Positions 48,131 to 62,232 of a DNA stretch of 64,000 nt are shown one piece after another. The stretch is from Phoebastria nigripes (lineage: Eukaryota; Chordata; Aves; Procellariiformes; Diomedeidae). The notes under the pieces are model-generated. The model searched no databases, was not told the origin of the DNA, and worked only from the letters and a program-made list of their open reading frames with translations. The first letter of the stretch is position 1; each line of letters begins with the position of its first letter. The stretch spans positions 1,136,754 to 1,200,753 of the forward strand of contig JAYKAV010000422.1 in the NCBI GenBank assembly GCA_035582835.1, read 5' to 3'. The position numbers were made by a program, and so were the translations under genes.

Positions 48131-51100
48131 GTAGAGTAACAAATACAAGTACCAATATAAGGTTTGTACTTGGCACTGATGAATTTTTTTTCTCTTCTTG
48201 GCTTAGTTTCTTGGACAGCAAGCCTCTGTGCTTAGCCTTTAGGAACATGTCAGCCNCCCTTCCTCCCCCAGCTTTGTAACCGGTTAGCTGCTTTCACTTT
48301 GGTTAGATAGAAGCATAGAGGTCTCTCCAAGGTAAGANGTTAACCTCAATTTCTGTGGCTCAGAGACCCAAATCAGTGTTCCCGCTGGGGGAAGGGTAGG
48401 TAAACCTCAGCCCAAAATTGCCTCCTGGGAGGCAGCGGATGGACAGGCAGTCCCTGGGTAACCCTCAGTGTGCCACCATCCTCAGAAGCTCTTCTTCCTA
48501 GTCCTACCTGCCCCAGGTAGGTGTCCCAGGGGAGCGGTCACCCTAAGCGCATCCTCTCGTCACCTAAAGAAAAGGCAAGCTCCTGAACCACCCTCCAGAG
48601 GAGCCTCTTTCTATGAAGAGATGAGGGAAAAGCCATCTCGTTCAGGTCCCCGCACAAGGCGCTGGAGGCAGGAGAACCACTTTTCCATCGCTCCCATACA
48701 TTAAATAATAGGGTGGGGGTTTTGTTTTCCTCTCCAATCTCTTAGTCTGGACTGAGAGGTGGGGTCATTACAAGGGGCAAGTATTTACTACTGGGGCTTG
48801 ATGCTTTGTTTGGGAAGGTGTGCGGTGTGGTACCTTGCCTGCTGGCTTGTAGCCGTGTTTCCTAGCAGGACGATGGAAAAGGATCGCACACACACCCGCT
48901 CCGACGGACATCGCAGTAGTGTATCGTAGTAGTAGTAGTGATGGTTGTACTTGCATGCTTCGGAGGCTCAGCACCAGCTTGTATTTGTTATTTCTATACT
49001 GTTGCTGCAGCTCTTGGTGGCCCTGCAAAGCCCGGAGGTGCGTCTGTTTTATGTCTCTTTCTTTATACAGCCGCTTAGTTTTTCTCCATCGGGTTAATAC
49101 TAGGCTGGAGCCTTGCCAAGAATAATTCCCCTGCAATAAAAGATCAGGAAAGAGGGCCTGGCTCAAGTAACCTGACTGTGCTAGTAAGTCTTAAACGGCA
49201 AAAGAACAAATACACCCTCTTCTCCTTATGTAATAGGGAGGAAATCCTGCCTCCTGCAACTTCAGGAAAAACTTGAGAAAAAAGGAATTGTTAGGTGATA
49301 TCTTCTATGTGCACTTCACAAAGGGATTTTTATGAGCAATAGAAATACAGATGCATGTAAAGCCACCATTAATTTGCACTTTCTAATACCTCTGAGGACA
49401 AAAAACTGGGGTGATGGAAGAGCTGTTGTGTTTGGGGTTTTTTGGGTTGGCTTTTTTGTTGGGTTTTTTTTGGCTTCCACCTATATGAGATCAACAATAT
49501 TTTATTTGCTGGAGACTAAAACTGCCTTCTGCATATCATCTGGCAGGGGAAAGCAGCAAGATCTTCTCAGGTCAGACCCTGAGTTAGGTTGTTTTCCAGT
49601 GAAATGAAACTCTACTGATTTACTCCTGTTCAGGGTTTGGCCCGCTCCTTTGTCTACGTCAAATCGCATGAAGGCTGCGGAGCTCAGTGCTAAAAAGCAT
49701 GACCGTCTCCCTGGAGGTTAGGGCTCCTCTGCAGTACTCCTCCCATCTTGGGTAGGGATCCCAGCCCCTTTCAGGACTGCTGCTGGGGGAACAGGTGATG
49801 TCAATTAATTAAATCAAATTAATTAAATTCCATTTCCAAACCTCTGCTTCATATGGATGCAGTACTGAGACCCTCTATATGGGCATCGCTTGCCCCTCCT
49901 GCAGGAGGTGGGTCGCTTGCTTAAGATACTTTGCAACTCTGGACTCTTTGCAGGAGAGATGAAAAGCAGTGGGTGGACTTACAGCAAGATCATGAAGGGT
50001 GTACACCATCCCTATGTCCAGTCTCTTGGAGAAGGCATCTGGAGCCCTGTGCTCTGCAGGAGATCTCGGAGGTGGATGCACTGAGCTGTCTGATCCTGCT
50101 TGGTCTCTGTCGATAGCTGTGGATCTGGTGGGTTTGCCACAGCCCCCACAGCTTTCCTCCCTTGGACGTGACACAGGAATGTAGGACAGGCCCTTGAAAT
50201 CACCCCTGAGTAACCTTCCCAGGGATTTTCTCTTTTAAAGGGAGATCTGGGCATCTTGTTGACTTTGAACAACTGCCTCAGTGTATTCCTCGAACATCTG
50301 AGAGGCTGTATCTAACCAGCCATTTTTATCTGCTTTAAAGTTGAGAATGTGGCTGGAAAAACGGTATAGTTAAAGGCCAGTTTATCCATGTAATATAAAC
50401 CTTATTTTCCTCCTTTTAAAAATTGTAACCATACCCTGCCACTGTTGCTTGTGCCATGAAGCCTGACTAAAATGGAACAGATCAGTGGGGAAAGCATTTG
50501 TTCATACATTATTTTTTTCTCCCAACACGTGTACTTGATACATCTGGCAGCACTTAATGGCTGCATAGTTTCAATCCATGCCTTCTGGGCTATTCTGCAC
50601 ATTTATTTCATGTGACTGGACTCATGTTGCAGATTGCAGGTATTTTGATAAACCGGAGCTGCCAGCTTACTGCTGCAGATCCTGCAGGGTTTGCTGTATA
50701 TTCCACAGGGCAAAGATGAAATGGGTTGGCTGATTTATGGTAATAAATTGGCGAATTAGTAAGCGATGCTTTACTACCTGCTCCTGAATCGTGAGCAGAG
50801 GCCACAAGGCTATAACCTCATCCTGCTAGACTTTTCAGAAAGCTTGTGCCACACGACTGTAGAAGACAGACTAGGTATCTACGCATAGGGCTCCATCCTG
50901 TAAACAGAAATCTTTAATGCTCTGTGATTCTTCTGCGGTTTGGGAGCTCACGGTACATCTGCAGGAAGAGTGGTTTTCTAGCTTTGGCTTTAAAAAGAGC
51001 AATAGGACCGTTCCTGAAGGCAAAAGATGCTGCTGCTGCTGCTGTTCTTACCAGGAAAGAAAGATCAAGGGACTAAAAAAATGGGAATTAAATACTCCAA

Positions 51101-54100
51101 GTTCCTGAGAAGGTAAGAGCTGAAACTCAGTCAGTCCCTCTTAACTAGAGGAAAACACTGTCTCTGCAACCAAGGGCTGGTCTGGCTCACTGTGAAGACG
51201 GGTCTCCAGCTGTGTTAAACAGGGACATTTAAGAGAGAATCTGGTTTTACAGATTTAGCTGCACCCTTCCTGCTGGAGTTGGGCTTCAGCGTGTTTCCTA
51301 CAGCTGCTTCTTTAGTCTCTAATTAGCGTTTCTCTGGGAGTCTTGCCCAAATAATGATTTCAAGGCTTGGCCGGATGAACAGAGAAAAATTGATAGGACA
51401 CAGATTACAGTGTGCATGTAACTTATTTTTAAGTCGCATTGTTCTTCATTGTGATGCAGGTGTATGCTGACAGACGGAGGCACAGTGTCCTTACTGAANT
51501 AATTACTATACGCTGCAGTAATTTCTCAACACTATTATGTGGTGTGGTGATGGAGACAAGAACTGTGGCACATTATTAATAACAGTGCTTAACTCAGTAG
51601 CTTCTTCATTTCCAGATTTTTTTATTTATTATTTTACATAAGGGACTTTGCTTTGTTTGAATAATAGCTGGCAATCCCCACCGATTTATCGGAGAATGAA
51701 AGCATTTGGTGGCTTTGCTGAAGGGAGGGTGAGACTTACTGAAGACCTCCTCTCCAACATTGGAGGTCTGGATGCGCTTTCCACCCTGCTTCGGTCTGGT
51801 CCCCTCCCTCATCTCGGGCTCGGGTGATTCATGGTGGGTTCTGAAATGCCCCGTAAGGTGCCAAGAGCAGGTTGGGCATCGTGTCAACAGCAGATGAACA
51901 GTGAAGGGAATATGTAGCTGTGGTAAAAAAGATGTTTTCTGTTGAGAAACCATTTCTTCTCACCCTCGGCATATGCAGCATATCCACGTCCCAGTTGAGC
52001 CATGTGGCATTTTCAAATGGCACGAATGTTTTAGAGTGTTTTAAACTGCTGGGTCGCTGGCAGGGTGGATCAGTGCCGCCGACCTCCTTTCCATCCCCGC
52101 TTCTGGGGGGTTTGTGCAGGCAGGAGCCAGGCGTCAGCACTGAGCTGTTATTTTCAGTGCTTGTGGTAAAATTATTAGAGGCCAGTGAGTAAGAGAAATA
52201 CATTTACCCTGCTTGTGCCCCACGCGTATGCATGTTCCAGAAGTTGAACTGTGTATAAAAATATAATTTAAAAAAAAAAAAAANTAATTCTTATGGAAAA
52301 ATACATTTGGGATCATGTTGTCATCTATGCTAAGGGTGGCCAAGAATACTGGGGTTACTAAGCACGCTGTGTTTGCAGTGGAATAAATGCAGCCAGCTTG
52401 TGCAGAGCGGGTTGGAGTCCCTCTGTCTGACGGTGCCTGGCACCTCCATCCGTGAGGGAGCCTCAGGGCTATGCAGGCTGTCTGTCTGTCCTGTCCCTGA
52501 GTCTGTCACAGGGTAGGGGGGAGAGCACAGTAATGCCCTCCTGCTCTCCGTGGGGAATATCCCATGGGGCAAAGCTATTCCTGGGAGCAGTTCATGCCAT
52601 AGGTTTATGGATACGGGTGAGGAGGAGGAATTGGAAAATTACCTTTTCCTTCTGCATGGCTATTTTTTGCTGTGTTTTTATAGGCGTTTCAGGTAAGGTG
52701 CTCGAGCTCCTGTGCAAATTTAGCTACAACAGCTGTCCAGGCTGTTCACAGCTGAACAGGTTTTTAATGGGTTACTGAACAGCTAATTGATCAACAAGGC
52801 TTTTGCTGTGCGGTGCGGCGGCAGCCTTCCTGCCCTAAATCCCTTGCGCTTGTGACACGCTGCCAGTCCTGCAAAACCACCGTGCCCTTTGCTTAACAAC
52901 GGGGGGGGAAGCATAAACCTCTCCCGGCTACAGCATAAAGAGGCTGTTGCTTTTGCTTTCGGACTTATCTTTCAGATCCTTATATATTTATAGCTCCGTT
53001 TTTCCCCTCTGCTGCCTTGTCGGTCCATCCGTCGCAGGCCAGCGGGTGCAGAGGGGCAGGCGCTCTCCCGCGGGCTGCCGAGGTCCTGCTCCAGCCTTGC
53101 TCAGGGTAATTGCCGGTCAATGCCCTCCCTCTCTCCCTCCCTCACCCGGGCTCGGCTGGCATAAAGGTTAGCGAGCTTTCCGCCAAACTGGAAGCGGCGT
53201 GCTGTTGGATATACACTGGATGTTAACTTAGAAACCTTGTGTTTGGTTTCTTTATTTGTTCTATTTAAGCAAATAAGACCAAGTTCAGCTCTAGCTTAAC
53301 GCCACTGAATTGCAGGGTGTTGTAGCAGAAGCCATTCTAACCTGGTATTGAAAAATGAACTGTAAAATAGGCAAGTTTGTTGCTTTTATGCATGCAAAGT
53401 CAGTTCCATAGGTTTGCCATTGTTGTAGCATATAAAATGACTACCTTACTCCTTTTTTCCTCCTCTTTCCTAAGCAGACAAGAAGATGGAAAAGTGTGAA
53501 GCTCTGTCAGGGAGGATAGTCTGAGCTGGGAAGGACCCATATTACATAATTTAAAACAGTTTGCATTTTAAACAAGGCAGCGATTTTCCACTGGTAATAC
53601 CATTTTAAGCTACAGGCAGATGTGGCTCTTCCACTGGAGGCAGTGATGGGGTCCACCTGCGTGAGGACCACCTTAGGGAAGTCTTTGAGTTGTTCCCCTC
53701 TTGTGGCTTGTGGGGCTGATGGTGGTGGGGCACATACCGGCACCGCAACACACGGAAGAGGAAGTACACTGTGCCTGTGTGAGATCCCCACCATGTATAA
53801 AACATCAGAGCCACAGCTGAATTCAGTGTGAAAATAAATGTTATTGGCAGGGAAGTGCTGCAGTGGTACCTGACTACCCTTTGCAACCTTTATACTGACC
53901 AGCCTAAGTTTACCTATGACTTTGGCAGCAATGGTAGTGCAATTTTTGGCTATCTATCTGTCTATCTGTATCTTCCTGCTAGTCCTTTGTACAGCTCTTT
54001 CCCTTATCTCTAGCTGTGTTTACACTCCCCTTTATAATCAATGGAGACTGCACTACCGCTACCAGCGCTGCCNGCTGACCTCCACGTTGGCCGCCCTCCT

Positions 54101-57100
54101 GAAAACACGGCGTTGAGCAATGAGCAGCATGTGGCCTGGGTGAGGGTGAAGGGGTTGGTACTGCTGGCAGATAGCTCAGCCTTATTTCCAACACATCTCA
54201 GAGGGATCTCTTGGTAAAGATTACCCTTTGGTTACCAAAAAAACCCCACGATTTCTTGTTTTAATTGCTTCTGAGTTCTGTGGTGCAAAGTAGCACCGCA
54301 GGAAAGGAAATGATGGCTTAAAGGACAATATAAAGGTTCAGGGATTGAACAGTCCTCAGTCAGCAGCTCATAGATTTAATAAATATTTGGACAATTTCCA
54401 CGCAGAGCTGCTGGCAGTGAAAATTCTGGAAATGTTGCCTGTAGATGAAGGTTGTGCTGCACAAGCAAAAGCCACCTCTAAGCCTGTGGTGTTTCCCATT
54501 TCTTTTTTAAACCGAGACCACTTGGACTTGGCTGTGGTTTGACTTGCTTCTCCTTCCCTTTTTGACTTTGTGAGTGTGTAGATTACAGCAGCTTTTTTGG
54601 AGGAGCTGTGTGCAAGGATGATGGTGGCACAGCTGTGCACTCAAATTTGGCAAAAAGAAAGTGAAAGTAAGAAGATGGGCAGATCTCTGTATATTGATTG
54701 TCCATAGGTTGAAAGGAAATTACCTCATAAAACCTGCCTCTATCTTTGACCTGACCTTCAAAGCTTGCTCTCGTAACCTGAACGTGATCCCCTTCCTTGT
54801 CCTCTCCCCAGTCCGACTGAACTAAAGCCTTTTCGCTGGCTTCGCTTTTGTCTTGCCACACCTTGAGCGCTTCCAGTTATTGCAAGTGCATTTTGGTCAA
54901 GCCTTTGCTTTCGCACCATGAGGGTTGAATGGTNTCATCTCCCGCCTATGAGGCCGAGGACTTCAGTTTCCCTGGATCATCCGTGATATTTCCCCCAAAA
55001 TCATTCAAACGCTGTCTTCTCGTTCCAAGATGTGCTGCAGCATTTCTCTCTCCTCTGCTGAAGCCTCTTCCCAGGCAGTTTGAAAATCAGTACCTTTTAA
55101 GGCGTCTCAAGTTTCAGGCAAAACCTGCTTGAAAACTGCAGCCTTACCTTTTATTTCAGGGGGTCTTACGAATTCTTGCAAATAGAGGAGGCTCCTGTAC
55201 CATTGCTTTAAAGGAAAAAAGTATTTATGTTTTTGACTTCTGTTCCTCAGAGGTACTTAAAACTCTGCAGAAAAATACCTTTTTAACTTCCTGATGTGTT
55301 GGATGTGGAAATATTTTTAACTTGCAAGAGCAGTTGTTTAAAAGTAGTTTGTATGTACGTTAAGAGCTTAGCAGCACAAGCGCTCAGCATTTTTTTCCTN
55401 TCTTCAGTTGAACCTATCTGATTATGCTGTACGGGTGCATGCTGCACTGACAGTTTACAATTCCTCTTCCATATGCATCTTACCTTCCTAAAGATAGTGT
55501 CTGGAGACGTCAGCTCTGTGAGGAGAAGCTGATGAATTTATATCAGAAGAATCTTTTTGTCTAGCAGCTCTTCAACACAGTGCGCTGTTCAGAATATCTC
55601 TTAAAAATAGAAAGTACTGGAGGAATATCAGCTTTGTCACGGTGGTGTTGTTTGTCTTCAATGCTTAGGTACGGCTTGATGTGGCTAAACCCTGGTATTT
55701 GTAGGAGAAAGCCTGAGTTGTCCATGCAAGACTCCCCGTGCCCCAGTTTTTAAAGTACTTATTGGTACGTTTTGGGGGATTGTTTGGAGTCTACAGCCAG
55801 ATCAGCGCTAAGCGTGGGTACTCTCTTAGTTGGTATGTAAGTGTGTTTTTCTCTAGAACCTAAGTATGATTGTCTGAAAACTTCAGTTCTTCTGGAGGAG
55901 AGATTTTGCCACGTGTCTATACTGTTGTTCTGTTTTTTTTGGGGTTTTTTTTTTTTTTTTTTTACTGCTCGTGAGATCTTCCCAGGGTCATTATAACCTA
56001 AAGACTTGATTAAATGTTGTCCATAAACCTTGCACGTGTATTTATCTGCTGCAGGACAATTTCATGTTATTGGGGAACAAGGGTCATACAATAGCTTGAG
56101 TCTACTGTCCAAAAAAAGCACAGAGATTGTTGCTTCCATTTTTATTCTTCTCAGTGCTTGGCTCAAGTTTCACCTCCCAGGTCTGCTCCTCAAAGTTGGG
56201 ATGCTCCTGAAAATGCTGCCAAATCCAAAAGTTTGTTCCCATTGAGTTGGTGGTTAAACTTTGGGCAGTTTGCTTACTCCTTGTTTCCATCTTCCTGGAC
56301 GTTGCATCCAGTCAAACGCTTCTGCATGCTTCCCTGTCACCATATTTTTACATCCTGTTTCCCATACTGACATTTTGCCTTATGGGTGCAATAAATGGCA
56401 AGCTTGATATTTTAGTCCTGTATTATTGCCACTAGGTATTAAATCATTGGTTTGATTGTTTTTATAGATTGTTTCTATGGCACAACTTTAGGAAGCAGTC
56501 ATGCTAACAAAACCTGTGCGAGTCGCACCTCTTCAAATAATCTGAAATGCTTTCCATGGAGCAATGATTACTTTATCCTCAGAATAATACAGAAATGGGA
56601 ATGAGAACAGTGTTTTCAAAGGGTTATAATTTCTGCTCCCTGTACTTTGTAGGCCTGCAGGTGCGTAAGCACCATTGAGAAGAATCACTGGAGCCCTCTT
56701 TATGTTGCTTTATGCCCAATATTGAATCCAATAAAATAGTCACCAGGGCTCAGCATGCAATGTTCTCGCTCCTGCTCCCTGGGGGTTCCCGCATTACCTC
56801 CTTCACCATTCATCTGCCAGTTTTTTGGGGGGTTATCACCTGTTCAGGCAGGAGAAGACAATGATCCGTGGCACAGCGGAGGAAGGCATGGCAACGTGGT
56901 TCCTAGCAGGGCATCAGGGCAAACCAACAGGGAACGTCTTCGTGAGCATNCGCACAATGCTGTCTCATGCCCTGCGTGTAGTTCGCCGAGAGCTCCTTTA
57001 TCCAGCTTGGAGCTCGTTACAAAACACACGAACCCTGTACAAAGCTGTACGAGGCATAATTTTGCGCCGCTGTGCGGAGCCCAGCGCAGCCCATCAAACA

Positions 57101-60100
57101 CGATCTCCTCCTGTCATCCCTTTCTAACATACAATTACACTTCAGCTCCAATACCTGGAGAGCTCTGGGTCTGGCCAAGCAGGCTTTCTCATTCCCACAG
57201 AAGATCTGCNTCTCTAAGACTGTTTTGTGTTGAAGCCTCTGACCTAAATAAGGTTAAGGATCTGGACTACACAATTAGCACCCAATGCCAGGAAAAAAAA
57301 AGCTCAGCTNGAGCCACCATTCCCCGCTTTGCCAGGGCCGGTCTGTGTGCGGGGCTCTGCAGTCCTCTTGCATCCTTATGCTTTAAAGGCCATTCTTATG
57401 TCCAGACGCCTCCNAGCCTGGCACGCAGGGGTACTCTGTGACTGGGAAGCTTTCAAAACTCCTTCCTGCGTGTCATTGTGCAGCTGGAAGCTGGGATTGC
57501 TTCCAGCTCACTGAAGACACTCCGACATTGTTCCCTCCTAATCCCCTCCTCCTTGCAGAGTATGGTTTTTCGGGAGGCTAGCATGTTCCCTTGTTGGCTT
57601 TCCATGCGGGAAGACAAGCAGCGGTTCATGGGAATAACGTAACCCCGAATTAGCGATGAGCCAAGGCNGAGGGCGGCTATATGGCGTGACGGTAGTACGA
57701 GCCCTTGGCTCTACAGCGCACTAGCGAGGATGCTTAGCTAGCCAGGCTGGCTCATGGCGGTGCTCCATTTATCTGCTTGCTGGCCTGCCGTCAAGAAGCA
57801 CAAATGTTCAGCGCGGCAGGGCTCCCGGGTTTCAGCAGCAAGAAACGCCGCCTTCCCTCTCGACCCTGCTTGCAGTCGCTTGGGGGGCGATTTGCTGCTG
57901 GCTTGCTGTTTCTTTCTGTGTGCAGGTAGCCAGGGGAAATAAAAGCAGGTTAATGGGACAGGGAGGAGGGTCCTTTCTACTGAACCGGCCTTTTTTCTTC
58001 CAAAACCCAGGTACAAGGAGAGAGAGAGAGAACAAGGTAATGAATATATAGATATATTCAAATGTCTTTACAAGGATATCTTTCAGTGCAGGGATTTGAC
58101 CTTGGAGGTTTGGATTGCATCATTTATAAGATGGTGGCCTTGAGGTCAACCCACCTGATACCTGAAGGTGCTGCTCCAGAAGACTTTTGCCCAGCTCTGG
58201 AGGCATTCACAGGCCTAAGGAGACAGAGCAAATAAAGGACGAAAAGGAAATTTATTCCAGCTAAGTTATTTCACCTTTTCATGCCTTCTAGCAGGTCAGG
58301 AGCTCAGGTGAAGTGAGAACTTCTCCTGGTACACCCAGCTGTGCTGCTGTTTGCTCTGCTGCCCCTTCTGATATTTTTAGCCGTGGGAGTTTGCAGTGCT
58401 AAAGGAGCTGATTTGAGGAGAGGGAAGCTGGGGTAGAATTAAAGCTGTGGTCTGAGGCACGCAGAGATGTGCTAGAGGAGCTTGTTACGCACAGTTTGAT
58501 AGCTTGGTTTTTCTTCAGGGTGTCTCCTAATTACGAGAACCTGTAAACAGCTTTACCCATGAGTACCAGCCAGCTCGACTGGGATCCCTGAATCGATGGC
58601 GTATAGATGTAGGAGTCCCCTTTGCAGGGCCAGGCCCTAACCTTCAAGTATTGCCTGTTCTGAACGTTCAAAAATCATGAAGATAGTCTCTAAAAAAAAT
58701 AGCAGGATTAATTCAGAGCTACACTTACAAATTTTGCAGACTGTTGTGATCCATAATCTCACACCTTTTGCATTCATTCCTCACAGCCGTGCCCTGTGGA
58801 AAAGGCAGTGTTCTGCCCCGAGGAAGGAAAGCTAAANCAGGAGGTGGGTAGGATGCTTCACAGCCAGGTCCCACGTTGATGTGCAAGATCTGCCGTTGTC
58901 CGCTGTGAGCTTTGGGGCACGTCCTGGTATGACTTGAAGGGCACGGCAGTCGGAGGCACGTTGCTGCACCTCCTCCAGCTAACCCACATCCCTTTCGCCT
59001 CTCACATCCTGTAGACACGATGGGTGTTTCCCTTCTTGAAAGAGCGTTTCGGAGCGTTAGTGTGTTTTGGGATGGGGGTGGGGGAGAGAGGAAAGCAAAA
59101 GCCCAACAGCCTGGCTCTGCTGGCTTAGGAAATCAGATGGTTTGCCTGCCACGTGAGAGATTTCTTCAGCGTGGAGCTGGCGGTGAGGTGGTTTGTGGCA
59201 GTCTTGACTAATTCGTGATAGCAGTGTTTTTCTGCCAGGGGGGTTTTGATCCCAACAAAGTGTTGGCTGACCTCATGGTGTTACCCAGCTCCCTTTGCAC
59301 GCTGTCTTTGCGTCTGCGCAGGCACGTGTCAGCCCTGCTTACTCATCAGAAGAGGTTCTCTCCCCGGCTCTGGCTTTCTTGCTGTGTGTCAGGGCAACAC
59401 ACATTTATTTGGGTGTTTTATGACTGAGCAGAAATTGCACCATCGTTACCGTGTATGCATGTGGATAACGGCTTCTTACAAGGCTGGAAAAAAGCTGAGT
59501 TGTCTTTTTCTTTCATAAAGTAGCAACAGGTACTAAATAACCTGAGTTTCTTTGCGTAGGCAGAAGGTACNCAACTTACTGCTAAACTGCTGGTGTGTGC
59601 CCGCTCCTCCTGCGTGGTCTGCCAGACTGCATGTTGGTGGGAGGGCGGGAGGTTTCGTAGTGATCCTCACTCTGCTCTTTGGGGCTATGGGAAGAGAGGA
59701 CCCTGCCACCCAGCCCAGGGCCCTCCCTTTGCAGTGAAGGGGGGAGCATCTCTGCTGAGGATCTGCTCTAGTGATTGCTCAGCCTCTTTTTCTGTCCATC
59801 CTGACTATTAAATTGTGCTTCAGCCCTAACAGTACAGTTTTTGCCTGAACTATTCGTGCTTTTCTCTGAAAAGGAAAAGGAAATTCTCCTTTCTGCTTCT
59901 TTCTTCTACCCTGCTTTTCTGGGAAAGCTGTCCTTAGCATTTTTCTGTGTGGTTGTGTCATGAGGTGTTACGTATGTTGTCGTCTCCTCCCCATGCTCTC
60001 CTAAAAGAGGAAGGGGTGACTGCCGCCTCTTCTTGTTTGTAGCCTTCCCTCGCCAAGTGTACCACTTTCCTCATCCTCCTGTGTCACTACGTGGTCATTT

Positions 60101-61405
60101 GCACGAGCGGCACTATCCCAGGTGGGATCACCCAGGCTCACGCGTGGCCGGGGAGCTTACGTTCATTGCTGAGCACCCTGGAGACTCAATAACAGATTGA
60201 CTTTGCTCTGCGGTGCCACCCAGAGACCCATCATGCTCCTCCACTCCATTAGGACTCCCTTTTTCTTTCCTTGAGCTCATTCCCTTGAGGATGGTGCTGC
60301 TTCATGTTGACCTTATTCCAAATGAGATGCCAAATTGCAATCTTGCACTCAGCTTTTTTCTTCAGTGAAGTGCTGGTGAATGCTGCCGTACTTGATTTAT
60401 TTTTTCATCGTCTGTGACATGGCTGGTCTTTTCCTGAGTATTGGGGGTTGAGGCATTGGGGAGGGAATGATCTTCTTTATTGTCTTGTATATATATGCCA
60501 CAGTAATCATTTGAATCGTATTTGATTGTTTAAACTAGTGAAAGATTGGTGAGCATCCAAGGGGCCGTAGGCAGATCTGTTGTAGGACAAAGTTGGTGCC
60601 ATGTTCTGGTAGCCCCAGGTGCCTGGTTGGCACCACGCTGGGAGAGCAGCCAGCCGGCCGGGGGGACGGGTGCCTTCTGAGATGCCACTCTGTGGACTCC
60701 CCTTCATCTGGAGAAGGTGTGGAGGCTTTCCTTCTTGCTGTATATCCTGGCCACCTAGATTGCAAACCAAAATCAGTCCCATCAGAGGAATGAATGTGTT
60801 GCCATGTCTATGAGCTTCAGCACCCTTACGTGTGCTGCACAGCTGCATAAAATGGCTCTGCTTAGCCAAGGTGAATGGCGAGGGGAATTGGTCATTGGCT
60901 CAGAAAGGGGAATGGGCTTGGAGGCAGGGGCCTTGAGTTTAGTCATGGAAGAATAAACAAAAAACCAAATGAAATCACCTGTTTGATGCATATGGGCTGT
61001 GAAGAAATGCTAGAGTTATCCCCTATTAGAAGTCCAATAAACTCTATTAACCTTTCTTACACTGCTAGGACTTGCATAATGTCAGGAACTTCCCCCCCTT
61101 ACACTAGCACAGAGGCTATGGCTGTGTGGTGGATGCTGTTTTTCTCTTTCCTCTATAAAGCAAAAAAGACATGGGTTTTTTGCTTAACCAAGAGAGGTAG
61201 GAGAACTTCCTCTTATTAAATCCTGTGGCAATGCAATCCCAACCACATAATATCTGACTGAATTTAAGCACATGGAGACATCTGCCTTTGGCGATTTTTA
61301 TTTTTATTAGAGAGAGAGAGAGAGTCAGTGTTTCTCCTCTTTAAACGTGAATCCTAGTAACCCCTAAGACGTCTGGCTGGATCCCTGCCTGCGCAGGGTT
61401 ACTTC

Positions 61406-61420
61406 AGTTCAGGGAGTTCA
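61406..61420 (+). promoter_or_regulatory. DR3-type nuclear-receptor element (candidate VDR/RXR site)
   Basis: Two identical AGTTCA half-sites lie in direct repeat with a three-base GGG spacer, matching the RGKTCA-N3-RGKTCA pattern bound by VDR/RXR. The flanks are locally GC-rich. It sits in the EEPD1 intron about 19 kb from the start codon. Sequence alone cannot show occupancy. Confidence 0.35.
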
Positions 61421-61575
61421 GGCTGCCCGCAGCTCGCGGCAGGCTGCAGCCACTCGCAGGCAAAGCACCTTAAATCTTTGCCCTACTCGCGCTGTGTAGC
61501 AAAATAAGAAGATGGCGAGAATCATGTGTTTAACAAAATCTCCTTTTCATGGCTCTTTGAAAGGCGTATAAAAGA

Positions 61576-61612
61576 TTTTTTTTTTTTTTTTTTAATTTAT
61601 TTTTTTTAATCC
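61576..61612. repeat. T-rich tract (T22, AATTTA, T8)
   Basis: A run of 22 T residues is followed by a short AT interruption and a second T run. This is low-complexity intronic sequence. Confidence 0.85.
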
Positions 61613-62232
61613 CCAACAAGCTCACAGCCTTTTAAAATCAGAAGGATTTGGGGTTTTGCTTTGAAGTTTACCTGTGTCCTCTCTAAAGGAAAACCTTTGG
61701 TGACAGAGCTGACACAGCACCATCATATTTATTGTCCCCTGTTANGCATCTGGTGAAGCAGATATGACAAGTCCTCCTTGCTTTAGACCTTAAACCTTGC
61801 TTTAGAGCTTAGTGGATACTAGCAGGCTGGTTAAAGAAAATTCCTCCATAGACGCAGCCCTCTGCAGTTTATGTAATGGTCATTTCTATAACTTTCTATA
61901 GTAACTGGTTACGTACCTGTGTGCTGGCTGTATACTGTGACAGTTGTGGCAGTTTGCAGGCATCTGTGTTTAATGAGAGCTGTCTAATGAAATTAATGTC
62001 CCTTTCCGTCCTCCCAGCCTGTGTGATTCCTTAGGTGCTCTGCTTTTGGTTCGAATTTTTATTTATTTTAATTCTTTTTAAATAGCATACGGCCTTTTAA
62101 GACTAAGCTGTAGCTGTTCAGTGTTTGGGGATTTATTTGTAGTGCTTTGAGAAAGAGGCAGCCTAAAACTTCTGCTGCTTGACCGAGTCTTGCCGAGAAG
62201 ACGACAGTGATGCTTCCCGTTGCTGTCCTGCA

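Larger units (their letters stand above)
48131..62232 (+). other. EEPD1: EEPD1 intron, middle section (non-coding)
   Basis: I see no exon, RNA gene or clear mobile element here. Simple sequence includes a TAG-triplet patch near 48,921, paired TTAATTAAAT boxes at 49,805-49,814 and 49,819-49,828, (CTG)5 near 51,028, an A run around 52,267-52,283, T runs at 55,945-55,963 and 61,576-61,597, GA repeats near 58,018 and 61,312, and a DR3-type element at 61,406-61,420. The open frames present have no recognisable domains. Exon 3 of EEPD1 was looked for by its expected protein sequence and not seen. Confidence 0.7.

Noticed and set aside
56755..57441. + strand frame of 228 codons in the EEPD1 intron
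   Set aside because: It contains three unresolved codons, has no recognisable motif and does not resemble the missing EEPD1 nuclease domain. Consistent with a chance open frame.
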